Below are positions 52,333 through 61,238 of a stretch of DNA of 64,000 nt, piece by piece. The position numbers and the translations under genes were made by a program. The notes below the pieces were generated by a model. That model did not search any database and was not told the origin of the DNA. It was given only the letters and a program-made list of their open reading frames with translations. This DNA is from Flavobacterium frigoritolerans (GTDB taxonomy: Bacteria > Bacteroidota > Bacteroidia > Flavobacteriales > Flavobacteriaceae). Within the stretch, counting starts at the first letter, position 1, and every line of letters starts with the position of its first letter. The stretch lies in the NCBI RefSeq assembly GCF_025847275.1, contig NZ_JAOZEV010000002.1, forward strand, positions 372,001-436,000, given 5' to 3'.

Positions 52333-54432
52333 CTAGTAGCTAAAGTGAGCTCTGTTATCAACGATTTTAGCATTATCTTTCAATGCAGGAAGAATTCTGT
52401 TTACATCCTGTGCACTTTGAGCTTTAACTTGAGCAACATAAGCTGCGTGGTCTTTTAAAGCTGGTGCTTTTATAGTGCTTATATTTTTAACAACATATAC
52501 ACCTGTATTACCTTCAATTGGAGCAGACAATTTACCTGCTGCCAAAGCAAATGCATTACCTACAACTTTTGGCTCTTGACCAACTCCACCAGGTAAAACT
52601 GGATTATTCATAGTAACATCTGTTGCTTGTTGTACAGCTACTCCAGCACTCTTAGCAATTGCTTCGATAGTAGTACCATTCATTTTAGCTTTAAGTATTT
52701 CAGCTTTTTTCTTGTTTTTAAGAATTGGCTCTACATAAGGTCTTGCAACATCTACAGATACTAAACCAGTTTTGTTAATACTCTTAAGTTGTGCAATAAC
52801 GTGACCGATATTAGCTACCTCAAAACGTTTAACATCTCCTTTACTTGTTCCTTTTTCAAAAGCCCATCTTACGATAGTTCTTTGATTTCCTAATGGTCCG
52901 AAATTTTCATCCATTGCTTTTACAGTAACTGCAGGAGAAACGGTTAATTTCATATCTTTTGCAACTTTATTAAAATCTTTATCAGCTGCATCCATTTCAA
53001 ATTTAGTTGCCTGAGTAAATACTCTATCTGAAGTTGCTTCAGATGCTTCGATTTTTTGAGCTACAGTTGCTAAACGAACACCATCTTGTTTGTCTGTAAT
53101 TTTGATAATATGGAAACCAAAAGGAGTTTCTACCAATCCTACTTTCCCAATTGGGTTATTGAAAACGAAATCATTAAATGGTTTTACCATTTGATTTTGA
53201 CCAAAATATCCTAAATCACCACCTTGCTGTGCAGATGAATCATCTGAAGCTGTAAAAGCCAACATCAAGAAACTATCTGGATTTGCATTAACTTGAGCCA
53301 AAACTTCTTCTGCTTTAGCTTTAGCTTGTTCTTTAGTTCTTCTTTCTTTTTGGTTTGGAACCTGAGTTCCTTCATAACTAATTAAGATATGACTTGCTTT
53401 TGCATTAACTCCTGCTTTAAATCCTAAAGATTTAGAAATACAGTAGTAGTTACCAAAAATGTAAGGTCCGTAAACTTCACCTGGTGCAAGACTAAATAAT
53501 TTATCAGCATCTACAGCTGGCAAATCTTTCTTAGCTACATAAGTTGAATCGTAAGGTACATCTGAATTTGAATTAACAAAGTCTGCAATATTCTTAGCTG
53601 ATTTAAATCCTGGCAAAGTATCATTTTTACCTGTTTTTTGGTTGTAAACAACACTTCCAGATAATAACGCTGTTACTTTTGCTTTAATTTCTGCTTCATC
53701 TTCTTTAGATGCTTTATCTTCAATTAAAACATACTGAATCTCACGAGTTTCATCTGCTTTAAATTTCTTTTCGTCTTTTTTCATGAAATCAACGATTTCA
53801 GAATCTGAAACTTTTACATCGCTATCTTTGATAGAAGAATATAAACCAGCTGCAAATGCAAAGTTAACTTTGTTTGCTTCCATTTCATATTTCAACTTAC
53901 CTTCTGCTACAGTTGTATAAAGACCTGCTTTAATCAACGTATTGTATATTTGGTATTTTGCATTCAAATCTGCATCTTTCTCTCTATCTTTTAGATATTG
54001 AGCTTGCTCTGGATTTGCTTTAAAATATTCTTTAAATTTTGCTACGTCAAAAATCCCTGCTGCATTTAAGAACATTGGGTTTTTCCCGATATTTTGGTCA
54101 GCTTTTAAAACCTCAAGTAAATGCTTCTCACCTACTCTTAATCCTAATTTATCAAACTCTGATGATAACAAAGCAATAGAAACCTCTTGATCCCAAACTC
54201 TGTTTGCAGCTTCAGTGGAAGTTATTCCTTGTCCACTTTTTTCAACACTACTAACTTTGATTCTAAAATCTTCAAATGAAATATCTTTCCCATTGATGCT
54301 TCCTACGTCTTTTGAACTCTCACCAAAATTTCCACTACTGAAAAGATCTTGAATGATAAATGCAAATAATGCAAGTGCAATAGCGCCTATCAATAAAGCG
54401 GAACGTTGTCTAATTTTTGCTAAAACTGCCAT
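52333..54432 (-). CDS. SurA/PpiD-type peptidyl-prolyl isomerase
   Basis: Periplasmic folding factor anchored by an N-terminal membrane helix. Start at the ATG at 54432 (MAVLAKIRQRSALLIGAIAL), giving 699 residues; the 14-residue extension upstream is not conserved in the family as known. Membrane segment about 13-30, then a SurA_N-like chaperone region, and a parvulin domain with ASHILISYEGT (about 340), GGDLGYFGQNQMVKPFNDFV and GLVETPFGFHIIKITDKQDG. A second partial rotamase-like region follows. Long helical parts suggest chaperone function in outer-membrane assembly. It is closed by a terminator. Confidence 0.93.
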   Translation of the reverse strand: MAVLAKIRQRSALLIGAIALALFAFIIQDLFSSGNFGESSKDVGSINGKDISFEDFRIKVSSVEKSGQGITSTEAANRVWDQEVSIALLSSEFDKLGLRVGEKHLLEVLKADQNIGKNPMFLNAAGIFDVAKFKEYFKANPEQAQYLKDREKDADLNAKYQIYNTLIKAGLYTTVAEGKLKYEMEANKVNFAFAAGLYSSIKDSDVKVSDSEIVDFMKKDEKKFKADETREIQYVLIEDKASKEDEAEIKAKVTALLSGSVVYNQKTGKNDTLPGFKSAKNIADFVNSNSDVPYDSTYVAKKDLPAVDADKLFSLAPGEVYGPYIFGNYYCISKSLGFKAGVNAKASHILISYEGTQVPNQKERRTKEQAKAKAEEVLAQVNANPDSFLMLAFTASDDSSAQQGGDLGYFGQNQMVKPFNDFVFNNPIGKVGLVETPFGFHIIKITDKQDGVRLATVAQKIEASEATSDRVFTQATKFEMDAADKDFNKVAKDMKLTVSPAVTVKAMDENFGPLGNQRTIVRWAFEKGTSKGDVKRFEVANIGHVIAQLKSINKTGLVSVDVARPYVEPILKNKKKAEILKAKMNGTTIEAIAKSAGVAVQQATDVTMNNPVLPGGVGQEPKVVGNAFALAAGKLSAPIEGNTGVYVVKNISTIKAPALKDHAAYVAQVKAQSAQDVNRILPALKDNAKIVDNRAHFSY

Positions 54433-54540
54433 TTTTATTGTTGTTAATTTTATATTCAGTTTGCGAAAATACAATTATCTAGCTAATAATAATACTAGTA
54501 GCAATTTATTTTCCAAGATTTTTTATTTTTCTAAAAAAAA

Positions 54541-55800
54541 TCACTCTTTTATAGTCATTTTGACTAATTCTATTTTCTTATTTGTCGCCTCTTCTATCAC
54601 AAAATGATAGTTTCCTATGGTAATTTCTTCCCCAATTTGCGGAATTTCTTTTGTATGATCTACAATAAAGCCTCCCAAGGTACCATAAGAATCACTTTCT
54701 GGAATATTCAATTTATATGTCTCATTTAAATACTCAACATCAAATCGAGTTGAAAAAATATATTTCCCTTCTCCTAATTCTTTTTCTATTAATTCTTCAT
54801 CTGAATCATGCTCATCTTCAATCTCTCCGAACAACTCCTCTACAATATCTTCAACAGTTATTATTCCAGAAGTTCCTCCATATTCATCCAATACAACAGC
54901 TACACTTTTTCGTTTTTTGGTAAGCAAGTTCAAAACATCTTTTATGTAAACTGTTTCTGGAACAAACTCTACAGGAATCAATACCGATTTTATTGTTTCT
55001 GGCTTTTTGAATAAATCAAAAGAATGTACATATCCTAAAATATCATCTAATGAATTCTGATAAACAAGTATTTTAGAATACCCTGTTTCTACAAATAAAG
55101 CCTTAAGCTCATCTATAGTATCAAATAATTCAACTGCATCTATTTCAGTACGAGGCGTCATTATATCTCTTGCTTTCACGCCCGAAAACTCTAAAGCATT
55201 CTGAAATATTTGTATCTCCGAATCAACTTCTTCATCATCTTCCACCGTACTCATTTGCTCTGAAATATAATTCCCAAGTTCAACTTTACTAAAGAAAAAC
55301 TGAACCTGATCTCCCTCTGTCTTAAAAAATCTACGTAAGATAAAATCTGAAATCCAGATAAAGAAAGTAGAAATATAATAAAAAAGCCAGTAAAAAAAAT
55401 ATGCTGGAATTGCAAAAAATTTAATTAATGAATTCGCATAAATTTGAAAAAATACTTTTGGAAAAAACTCTGCTGTAATTAAAATAAAGAAAGTTGAAAT
55501 CACAGTTTGAACAAGCAAACTAGTAACATTCGAAAAATGATACCCAAAGCCTATAAGCGTCCTTAAGAGCAAGTCACCCATAAAAAAACTATAAACAACT
55601 ATTGCAATATTGTTCCCAATAAGCATAGCTGCTATAAATTTTGAAGGTTTTTCGGTAAGCTTAGTAAGAATTTTAGATAAGAAGTTCTCTTGCTTCTTCT
55701 CTATCTCTAGATAAATTTTATTCGAAGATATGAATGCAATTTCCATACCCGAAAAAAAGGCTGATAGTATTAAACATAGTATTATAATACTAATCTCCAT
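54541..55800 (-). CDS. Hemolysin/CorC-HlyC family membrane protein (DUF21-CBS)
   Basis: 419-residue membrane protein linked in the family to divalent-cation transport. DUF21 transmembrane domain (about 1-190; SAFFSGMEIAFISSNKIYLE), two CBS domains (about 205-320; DIMTPRTEIDAVELFDTIDE, SVAVVLDEYGGTSGIITVED) and a C-terminal CorC_HlyC domain (LGGFIVDHTKEIPQIGEEIT). It resembles GldE-type proteins of Flavobacteriia, but gldD is not adjacent. It precedes the PpiD gene and follows lptC and a small membrane gene. Confidence 0.92.
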   Translation of the reverse strand: MEISIIILCLILSAFFSGMEIAFISSNKIYLEIEKKQENFLSKILTKLTEKPSKFIAAMLIGNNIAIVVYSFFMGDLLLRTLIGFGYHFSNVTSLLVQTVISTFFILITAEFFPKVFFQIYANSLIKFFAIPAYFFYWLFYYISTFFIWISDFILRRFFKTEGDQVQFFFSKVELGNYISEQMSTVEDDEEVDSEIQIFQNALEFSGVKARDIMTPRTEIDAVELFDTIDELKALFVETGYSKILVYQNSLDDILGYVHSFDLFKKPETIKSVLIPVEFVPETVYIKDVLNLLTKKRKSVAVVLDEYGGTSGIITVEDIVEELFGEIEDEHDSDEELIEKELGEGKYIFSTRFDVEYLNETYKLNIPESDSYGTLGGFIVDHTKEIPQIGEEITIGNYHFVIEEATNKKIELVKMTIKE

Positions 55801-55805
55801 TTTTA

Positions 55806-55997
55806 TTATTTTTTATTACGATTGTCTAGTTTGTTGGCAAATTTTCTCCTAAAAAAGAACATAAAGATTCCCATTCCTGCAATCAAAAAACTTAACCAAG
55901 GAGTAGCTTCACCTGCACTTATTTTCATTATTGCCTCATAAAGAAAAAGAATTGCAACTATTAAATAAGCGTATTGTGTATATTTTAAGTAACCCAT
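55806..55997 (-). CDS. Small two-helix membrane protein
   Basis: 63 residues, hypothetical. Hydrophobic segments at about 7-25 (QYAYLIVAILFLYEAIM) and 33-50 (PWLSFLIAGMGIFMFFF), followed by a basic tail RRKFANKLDNRNKK. It lies between lptC (12 bp) and the CorC gene (5 bp), tight spacing that supports translation as part of the operon. Confidence 0.72.
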   Translation of the reverse strand: MGYLKYTQYAYLIVAILFLYEAIMKISAGEATPWLSFLIAGMGIFMFFFRRKFANKLDNRNKK

Positions 55998-56009
55998 AAT
56001 TATTATTTT

Positions 56010-56564
56010 TTATTCTTCGGTTTCTATCTCTCCGTTTATTCGTTGAGAGTTTATTATTTTAAAATCTTTGCTAAAATCAATTCCTTGACCGTATGAAACT
56101 CCTTTTGCATCTGTAAATTTAAACTTTCTTTCGGTATAAAACCATTCGTTTTTCTGATCAAAATACAACTGCTCTGTCTCTAACATCTGGCCATCATCTG
56201 TAGTGATTTTTACTTTTCCTTGTAAGTCGATAACAGAAGTTTGTTTATACGAAATAGCATAATTTGCTCTTACATAGGTACGTTTGCGTTTTTTATCATA
56301 CAAAGTAACATCTATACCTTTGGGAAAATCAGTAAAAGGAAAACTAACATTAGAGTAATCCAACATCTTGGGACTTATTAAAATTCCTGAAATAAGCCCA
56401 GAATCGGTATATTTTATATTGACATTGTCAGCATCACTGGCAGGAACAAACTCTACAAAATTACTTCTTTGTACGTCTTTGAAATTGCCTTCACATCCTA
56501 GAAAAAACATCGTAATAAAAATTACGAGCCCAGGAATGACACTATATTTTTTAAGTAAATTCAT
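56010..56564 (-). CDS. lptC: LPS export protein LptC (lipoprotein form)
   Basis: Component of the Lpt bridge that carries lipopolysaccharide through the periplasm. 184 residues with a lipoprotein signal (VIFITMFFLGC; Cys at about residue 24) in place of the usual membrane anchor. The LptC beta-jellyroll is seen in KYTDSGLISGILISPKMLDY, FPKGIDVTLYDKKRKRTYVR and VKITTDDGQMLETEQLYFDQ. Lies in an operon with a predicted outer-membrane protein and coaX, as in other Flavobacteriia. Confidence 0.9.
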   Translation of the reverse strand: MNLLKKYSVIPGLVIFITMFFLGCEGNFKDVQRSNFVEFVPASDADNVNIKYTDSGLISGILISPKMLDYSNVSFPFTDFPKGIDVTLYDKKRKRTYVRANYAISYKQTSVIDLQGKVKITTDDGQMLETEQLYFDQKNEWFYTERKFKFTDAKGVSYGQGIDFSKDFKIINSQRINGEIETEE

Positions 56565-56611
56565 TCACTAAATAAGGTATTAAACCCTAATTAAAGAGTT
56601 TATAATCTGGA

Positions 56612-57865
56612 TTAATTAAACTTGCTTCTTTCGAACCATTTATCGTTTAATGAGAAACCAAGACTAAAATTAGCATAATTCTCTTGAATTAAACCTGCTG
56701 ATGTAGTTCCTCTTTTCCCAAACTCCATTCCGAAATTGATATTCGAAAATGTTCCTGAAATTGGAAATCCAGCCCCAAGTGTAAGTCCAATATCATTTAC
56801 ACGCTGTGAATTAATTATCAAGGCAGTTCTTTCGTATTTAAGACCTGCTCTATAAGTAACTCTATTAAAGTATCCTGAAAAAGAGCTATAATTAGGAACA
56901 AAATAACCTCCCAAGCTTGCACTTGCTGATTTTCCATATCCTACATTTGGCGCAGCATTATATATACTTGATTGATCAACTGAGTTTTGATATGAAACTT
57001 TTCCTCCAATTAACCACTTTCTTGCCTCTCCTACACCTGCACTCAAAGCTAGTTTGAACGGCATATTTACATCAACTTTATCTTTTATATCTTCTCCTGG
57101 ATCTAAAACAGTAAAATTAAGCCCTGAACCAAGCATTCCTGTCGAAATATTTCTTGTGTTTTCAGAAGTCAATTTACTTTGTATAGTATATGTTGCGCTA
57201 CTAAAGAAAGACAACTTTTTATTTATTTTATACTGATACATTGCTCCCAAGTTAAAATTAACTCCTGACAAATAAGTCGTATTTAATTCTCTAGTTCCAA
57301 CCGGAACATCAGTAACAAACTCTAAACTAGTCGTTTCAATTTTACCAAAATCATATTGAACATCTGCTCCAATACTTAAATTCGGTTTAACTTTATATGC
57401 AAGTCCAAAATAAACTTTATTCAAACCTCCTGAACCATCAAATCTTTTATTATTAAGCCCATTATTTGCTGCAAGTGATTCAATTTGATATCCTACAGAT
57501 GAATATGGAATTAACCCAAAACCTACTCCAAACTTTTTACCTAAAGGCAAACCTACAGCTATATAATCTAAGGTTGTTCTTTGCGCTTTTGCCGATTCTT
57601 TAGAAGTTTTTAATGTACTTGAATTAAATGTTCCTCCTACTGTAAAACTTGTTAGTTTTAAATTTGCATAACTCGCAGGATTCTCCAAATTAATATGAAT
57701 ACTATCTTGCTCTACTGCAATACCCGACATAGAACGACTTTCGACAGTTCCTTTAAACCTTACATCACCAATTCCGTAAAAAGAATAAGGGGAAGATGTT
57801 CCTTGCTGAGCAAAAGACACGAATGACAAAAGTAAGCATGCGCTTATTATAATTTTTTTAATCAT
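56612..57865 (-). CDS. Predicted outer-membrane beta-barrel protein
   Basis: 417 residues with a signal peptide (MIKKIIISACLLLSFVSFAQ) and regularly alternating strands, for example GVGFGLIPYSSVGYQIESLA, YSSFSGYFNRVTYRAGLKYE and FSNINFGMEFGKRGTTSAGL. It resembles long-chain fatty-acid transporter-like or uncharacterised barrel proteins; the substrate is unknown. Start overlaps the stop of coaX by 8 bp. Position between coaX and lptC is a lineage arrangement. Confidence 0.82.
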   Translation of the reverse strand: MIKKIIISACLLLSFVSFAQQGTSSPYSFYGIGDVRFKGTVESRSMSGIAVEQDSIHINLENPASYANLKLTSFTVGGTFNSSTLKTSKESAKAQRTTLDYIAVGLPLGKKFGVGFGLIPYSSVGYQIESLAANNGLNNKRFDGSGGLNKVYFGLAYKVKPNLSIGADVQYDFGKIETTSLEFVTDVPVGTRELNTTYLSGVNFNLGAMYQYKINKKLSFFSSATYTIQSKLTSENTRNISTGMLGSGLNFTVLDPGEDIKDKVDVNMPFKLALSAGVGEARKWLIGGKVSYQNSVDQSSIYNAAPNVGYGKSASASLGGYFVPNYSSFSGYFNRVTYRAGLKYERTALIINSQRVNDIGLTLGAGFPISGTFSNINFGMEFGKRGTTSAGLIQENYANFSLGFSLNDKWFERSKFN

Positions 57866-58592
57866 TGTTGATTTTATATTGAAATGTTTGGTTCAAACTT
57901 TCTAATAAGAAATTTGAATTGGCAAATATGGTATTTTTTAATCGTTTAGCCAAAAAAAGTGCATCACCACCCGTTAAAATTATTATAAAATTTAAGTAGT
58001 CTGTTTTGTATTGATCGATAAAACCGTCTATTTCATAGACGAATCCATTGACAACCCCTGAATGCATTGATTCGGGAGTTGAATTACCAATATATCTTTC
58101 AGGTTCTTCAAATGTTAATAACGGAAGTTTTGCTGTATAATTATGGAGCGCTTCATATCTTAATCGTAGTCCTGGAGATATGGCTCCCCCTAAATAATTA
58201 TCGTTTTCGTCGACAAAATCGTATGTTATACAAGTTCCTGCATCAATAACCAATCTATTTTGATTAGGATATTGCAGCGTTGCTCCACTAGCAAGCACAA
58301 TTCGATCTATTCCTAAAGTTTTTGGCGTAGCATATTTATTTTTAAACGGAAAGCAATCTTCATTTGTCAAAAAACAAACATTTACTACATTATTAAAAAC
58401 TAAAAATGAATCTTTTCCAATATTTCCAACCGAAGCAACAACCAAATCTGTTACTTTTTCAAATTTATTTAAAATATTTTTGATTCTTTTTTCGAGCTCA
58501 TTTTTATCAAAAACAAAAAACTCCAAAGCAGTATTATTCTCAAAAACAGCACCTTTAATACGTGTATTTCCAACATCGATTGTTAAAACCAT
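57858..58592 (-). CDS. coaX: Type III pantothenate kinase
   Basis: First enzyme of coenzyme A synthesis in bacteria lacking CoaA. 244 residues. ASKHA phosphate loop at the start (VLTIDVGNTRIKGAVFENNT), TLGIDRIVLASGATLQYPNQ, VIDAGTCITYDFVDENDNYL (phosphate 2 loop) and GGAISPGLRLRYEALHNYTA are typical. Overlaps the outer-membrane protein gene by 8 bp. A TAnnTTCG word lies upstream at 58608-58615. Confidence 0.95.
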   Translation of the reverse strand: MVLTIDVGNTRIKGAVFENNTALEFFVFDKNELEKRIKNILNKFEKVTDLVVASVGNIGKDSFLVFNNVVNVCFLTNEDCFPFKNKYATPKTLGIDRIVLASGATLQYPNQNRLVIDAGTCITYDFVDENDNYLGGAISPGLRLRYEALHNYTAKLPLLTFEEPERYIGNSTPESMHSGVVNGFVYEIDGFIDQYKTDYLNFIIILTGGDALFLAKRLKNTIFANSNFLLESLNQTFQYKINND

Positions 58593-58645
58593 AACTTCTT
58601 ATTTACTGCTGCGAAGATACGAATTGATTTTTTTTTAAAATTGTT

Positions 58646-58675
58646 TTGGAGAAACTAAAAAACATTCTATATTTG
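58646..58675 (+). promoter_or_regulatory. Promoter of first tRNA-Phe, TTG-N19-TATATTTG
   Basis: TTG 58646-58648 and TATATTTG 58668-58675 with 19-base spacing; the same sites occur 188 bp further for the second copy. Confidence 0.75.
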
Positions 58676-58691
58676 CACCCGCAATATGCAC

Positions 58692-58764
58692 GGTACCTTA
58701 GCTCAGATGGTAGAGCAATGGACTGAAAATCCATGTGTCCCTGGTTCGATCCCTGGAGGTACCA
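58692..58764 (+). tRNA. tRNA-Phe (GAA)
   Basis: 73 nt: acceptor GGTACCT pairs with AGGTACC, D-stem GCTC/GAGC, anticodon loop CTGAAAA with anticodon GAA, T-arm CCTGG-TTCGATC-CCTGG, discriminator A. No encoded CCA. Identical to the copy at 58880-58952. Confidence 0.97.
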
Positions 58765-58765
58765 C

Positions 58766-58800
58766 AAAACCCACTCAAACGAGTGGGTTTTTTGTTTTTT
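58766..58800 (+). terminator. Terminator of first tRNA-Phe
   Basis: AAAACCCACTC pairs with GAGTGGGTTTT, loop AAAC, followed by a T-run. Confidence 0.85.
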
Positions 58801-58833
58801 CTTGACAAATACAATTCTTTCTTCGAATTTACC

Positions 58834-58863
58834 TTGGATAAACTAAAAAACATTCTATATTTG
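58834..58863 (+). promoter_or_regulatory. Promoter of second tRNA-Phe, TTG-N19-TATATTTG
   Basis: TTG 58834-58836 and TATATTTG 58856-58863, same 19-base spacing as the first copy; the duplicated stretch begins at this TTG. Confidence 0.75.
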
Positions 58864-58879
58864 CACCCGCAATATGCAC

Positions 58880-58952
58880 GGTACCTTAGCTCAGATGGTA
58901 GAGCAATGGACTGAAAATCCATGTGTCCCTGGTTCGATCCCTGGAGGTACCA
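58880..58952 (+). tRNA. tRNA-Phe (GAA), duplicate
   Basis: Same 73-nt sequence as the first gene, offset by 188 bp. Promoter and terminator are copied with it. Confidence 0.97.
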
Positions 58953-58953
58953 C

Positions 58954-58990
58954 AAAACCCACTCAAACGAGTGGGTTTTCTGTTTTTAAT
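58954..58990 (+). terminator. Terminator of second tRNA-Phe
   Basis: Same stem as the first copy: AAAACCCACTC with GAGTGGGTTTT; the following T-run is broken by CTG. Confidence 0.8.
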
Positions 58991-59020
58991 ACTTTCCTGA
59001 TTTTACTACCAAAAAAAATT

Positions 59021-59149
59021 ACCGTAAAGTGCGTAAAGTAATAAACACAAATGTTCGCAAAGTTTTATGATAAAGCTTTGCGAACATTTGCGTTTTTAAA
59101 CATATTCTTAAGTAAAAATATTAGCGACTTTGCGGTAATATTTTACGGT
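59021..59149. repeat. Nested inverted repeat between convergent units
   Basis: Inner arms CAAATGTTCGCAAAG (59048-59062) and CTTTGCGAACATTTG (59076-59090) are a perfect 15 bp with a 13-base loop. Outer arms ACCGTAAA (59021-59028) and TTTACGGT (59142-59149) pair as well. Words of the type GCAAAG recur. It may serve as a bidirectional terminator between tRNA-Phe and the DUF5074 gene. Confidence 0.7.
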
Positions 59150-59164
59150 TAAAAAACAAAAAAA

Positions 59165-60484
59165 TTATTGATGAAACACAGAAACTGCAGGGAAATAATA
59201 TCCTGAATAATTTACAGATGCTGTTTTTGCTCCTGAATCGGCGTTGAATAAATAAAGATTATTTATGGAGAAATTCACACCAAAACCTGAATTTAAGGTA
59301 TTTACCACCAAAGTATTTTTCTTTCGGTCATAACCAATTCCTGCACCATATAAAATATTTGAATTTGTTAATGTAATGAATGGCGTAGCCAATGACTCTG
59401 AAGTACCTGTGTATTTGTAAATTTCTTTACCACCACTCCAACTGCCATTTTTAGCAATGAAAACATTATTTTTAGCAGCCGTAATAGAACCCGGATGCCA
59501 AGCTCCCCAGCTTCCATAAGCCTGAAAACCTAACGCTATTTCTTTTACTTCAAGAGTATTTGAATCTATACTTATAAGATTTTTACCTCCTGCTACCCAT
59601 ACTTTTTTATCATCAGTAACAGCAAATCCTAGAACCATACCTGGAATAGTTTTTTCGACTGCCAATGTTGAAGCATTTATAACAATAACACCTTTTGAAG
59701 CTGACAATGCAAAAATATAACCGTTGGTCTTAACAACATCTCCAACCTGACCTGTAACGCCTTCGATTTGTCCATTAACCTCCATCGTATTAAGATTAAG
59801 CTTAAATATCCCTTTACTAGAAGTCAAAAGAGCTTGATTTTCATCAACACCTACTACTGCACGCCAGTCGTTTCCGCCTTTAGCTGGAATTCTTTTCTCT
59901 TCTTTTAATGAATATGCATCGGCTACCACAACAGGTCCGCTAACTTTAGAAACTAAAAATAGTTTTTTACTAATGATGGTTCCAAATTCTAATGTAGATG
60001 ATGCCGGTTTTAAATCTTTATCTGGATTTACTTTTACAAAAACACTATCTTCTATAGCTCTTGTATCGTATCTATAAAACCCTACCGTTCCTGTTCCGTG
60101 ACCAAACCATCCTTCGTTAATCATAAAAAAACCGTTTTCATATGCTCCCCACGCATGAATATCATAAGTAAGAGAAACTTTTCCGCCATCATTTTTGGCC
60201 GTCATCGTAATTTTAAAATCTCCTCTTGTTTCTGGTTTAAAGATATAGGTCGAATCTGACCCTACTACTTTTCCGTCTACAGCCCATTCAAAAGAAACAT
60301 TCTTTCTTTCTGCTAATTTTGAGTTTAATTGAAGCGTTTTTCCAATGGTTAAAGTATCTTTTAATTGCTGTTCGCCTTTTATTACTGGAGGCGCTGTAAA
60401 ATCGTCATCATTATTACACGAAACTGTCAGCATCATCAAAGAAGCAATTACAATTAATTGCCTAGAAAAAAATTGGTTTTTCAT
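59165..60484 (-). CDS. DUF5074 surface lipoprotein under cobalamin riboswitch control
   Basis: 439 residues. Lipoprotein signal (MKNQFFSRQLIVIASLMML then TVSC, Cys near residue 23), a PKD/Ig-like domain (about 30-110; FEWAVDGKVVGSDSTYIFKP) and a YncE-like beta-propeller (about 115-439; GYIFALSASKGVIVINAST, WVAGGKNLISIDSNTLEVKE). DUF5074 proteins often accompany vitamin B12 uptake genes. A cobalamin riboswitch lies 335 bp upstream on the same strand, which supports a role in cobalamin capture at the cell surface. No TonB receptor gene is between them in this window. Confidence 0.85.
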   Translation of the reverse strand: MKNQFFSRQLIVIASLMMLTVSCNNDDDFTAPPVIKGEQQLKDTLTIGKTLQLNSKLAERKNVSFEWAVDGKVVGSDSTYIFKPETRGDFKITMTAKNDGGKVSLTYDIHAWGAYENGFFMINEGWFGHGTGTVGFYRYDTRAIEDSVFVKVNPDKDLKPASSTLEFGTIISKKLFLVSKVSGPVVVADAYSLKEEKRIPAKGGNDWRAVVGVDENQALLTSSKGIFKLNLNTMEVNGQIEGVTGQVGDVVKTNGYIFALSASKGVIVINASTLAVEKTIPGMVLGFAVTDDKKVWVAGGKNLISIDSNTLEVKEIALGFQAYGSWGAWHPGSITAAKNNVFIAKNGSWSGGKEIYKYTGTSESLATPFITLTNSNILYGAGIGYDRKKNTLVVNTLNSGFGVNFSINNLYLFNADSGAKTASVNYSGYYFPAVSVFHQ

Positions 60485-60819
60485 TATTAAATATTTAAAA
60501 ATTATATTACTTAAATTTTTAAATCGAAATACAATTTACCCTTGCAAAAGTTGTACAAATAAACTTTTGTAAAAGCACAGCATATTGTAAAACGATACGT
60601 TTTAATGATTTTTTTAGTGGAGAAAAAGAAAACATCGAAAAGGGAAACTTCCAGAAAAAGATTGCTTTTACAATATCATATTTGCAGAAAAAAAATCTCA
60701 TAAATTCCATTTTTGGCTTACGAGAATAGAATAGATAAACAATACCATTATCACACAAGGTGAAAAGTATTACTCTTAATTCAAGCTTCAATCCCCGAAA
60801 GCTATTTATTACTATAAAA
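60485..60819 (-). other. Long leader between riboswitch and DUF5074 gene
   Basis: 335 bases. A hairpin CAAAAGTT/AACTTTTG (60545-60552 and 60562-60569) lies near the gene. An apparent 90-codon frame on the minus strand is not protein-like. Content could include the riboswitch expression platform and a relic of a lost gene. Confidence 0.5.
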
Positions 60820-60960
60820 ACGGCAGGTCTTCTGACTTACTCCCTACACCCAGCCTTCCCTTTCTAAATGAAAAGTGACGTATTAAAGGGTTTCGGTTAA
60901 TGAGCTTACAGCTGCGGGACAGTTTTGGATTTACACCAAATTCCCTTTTAATGTCAATAT
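60820..60960 (-). promoter_or_regulatory. Cobalamin (B12) riboswitch
   Basis: The minus strand carries the family's conserved blocks: GGTGTAAATCC near the 5' side, CTGTCCCGCAGCTGTAAGC in the core, and the B12 box AGTCAGAAGACCTGCC (complement of 60822-60837). Order and spacing fit the aptamer. It should reduce expression of the downstream DUF5074 lipoprotein when cobalamin is plentiful. Confidence 0.95.
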
Positions 60961-61003
60961 TATAACAATATGACAACCATTTTTTGTTTTAAAATTTGAG
61001 CTG

Positions 61004-61035
61004 CAAAACTAGTGTTTTCTTTCGTAACAAAACAA
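61004..61035 (-). promoter_or_regulatory. Promoter of the riboswitch transcript, TTG-N21-TAGTTTTG
   Basis: On the minus strand TTG (61033-61035) and TAGTTTTG (61004-61011), spacing 21. The transcript would start just upstream of the aptamer. Confidence 0.6.
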
Positions 61036-61238
61036 TAGTTCTTTATTTTAAAGGCCTTGAGCATCTCTGCAAACTATAATTTATTTTAAACTATCAAGCT
61101 TTTATTTACTGAATAAATACTAAATCAACAAATAAGCACTATTTGTTAAAAAAGCATCAAATAAATAAAAAATTATCTTTTATATTCGTTAAAAAATATT
61201 CAATGCTATTAATTACTACCAAGTACACAAATTAACTC

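Noticed and set aside
52204-52458. 84-codon plus-strand frame at the end of the PpiD gene
   Set aside because: Starts at a weak codon, runs over a terminator and overlaps the isomerase gene.
58698-58955. Minus-strand open frame across the tRNA genes
   Set aside because: It runs over both tRNA genes and gives the well known translated-tRNA artefact.
60519-60791. 90-codon frame in the riboswitch leader
   Set aside because: Composition is not protein-like and it lies in the leader of a riboswitch transcript.
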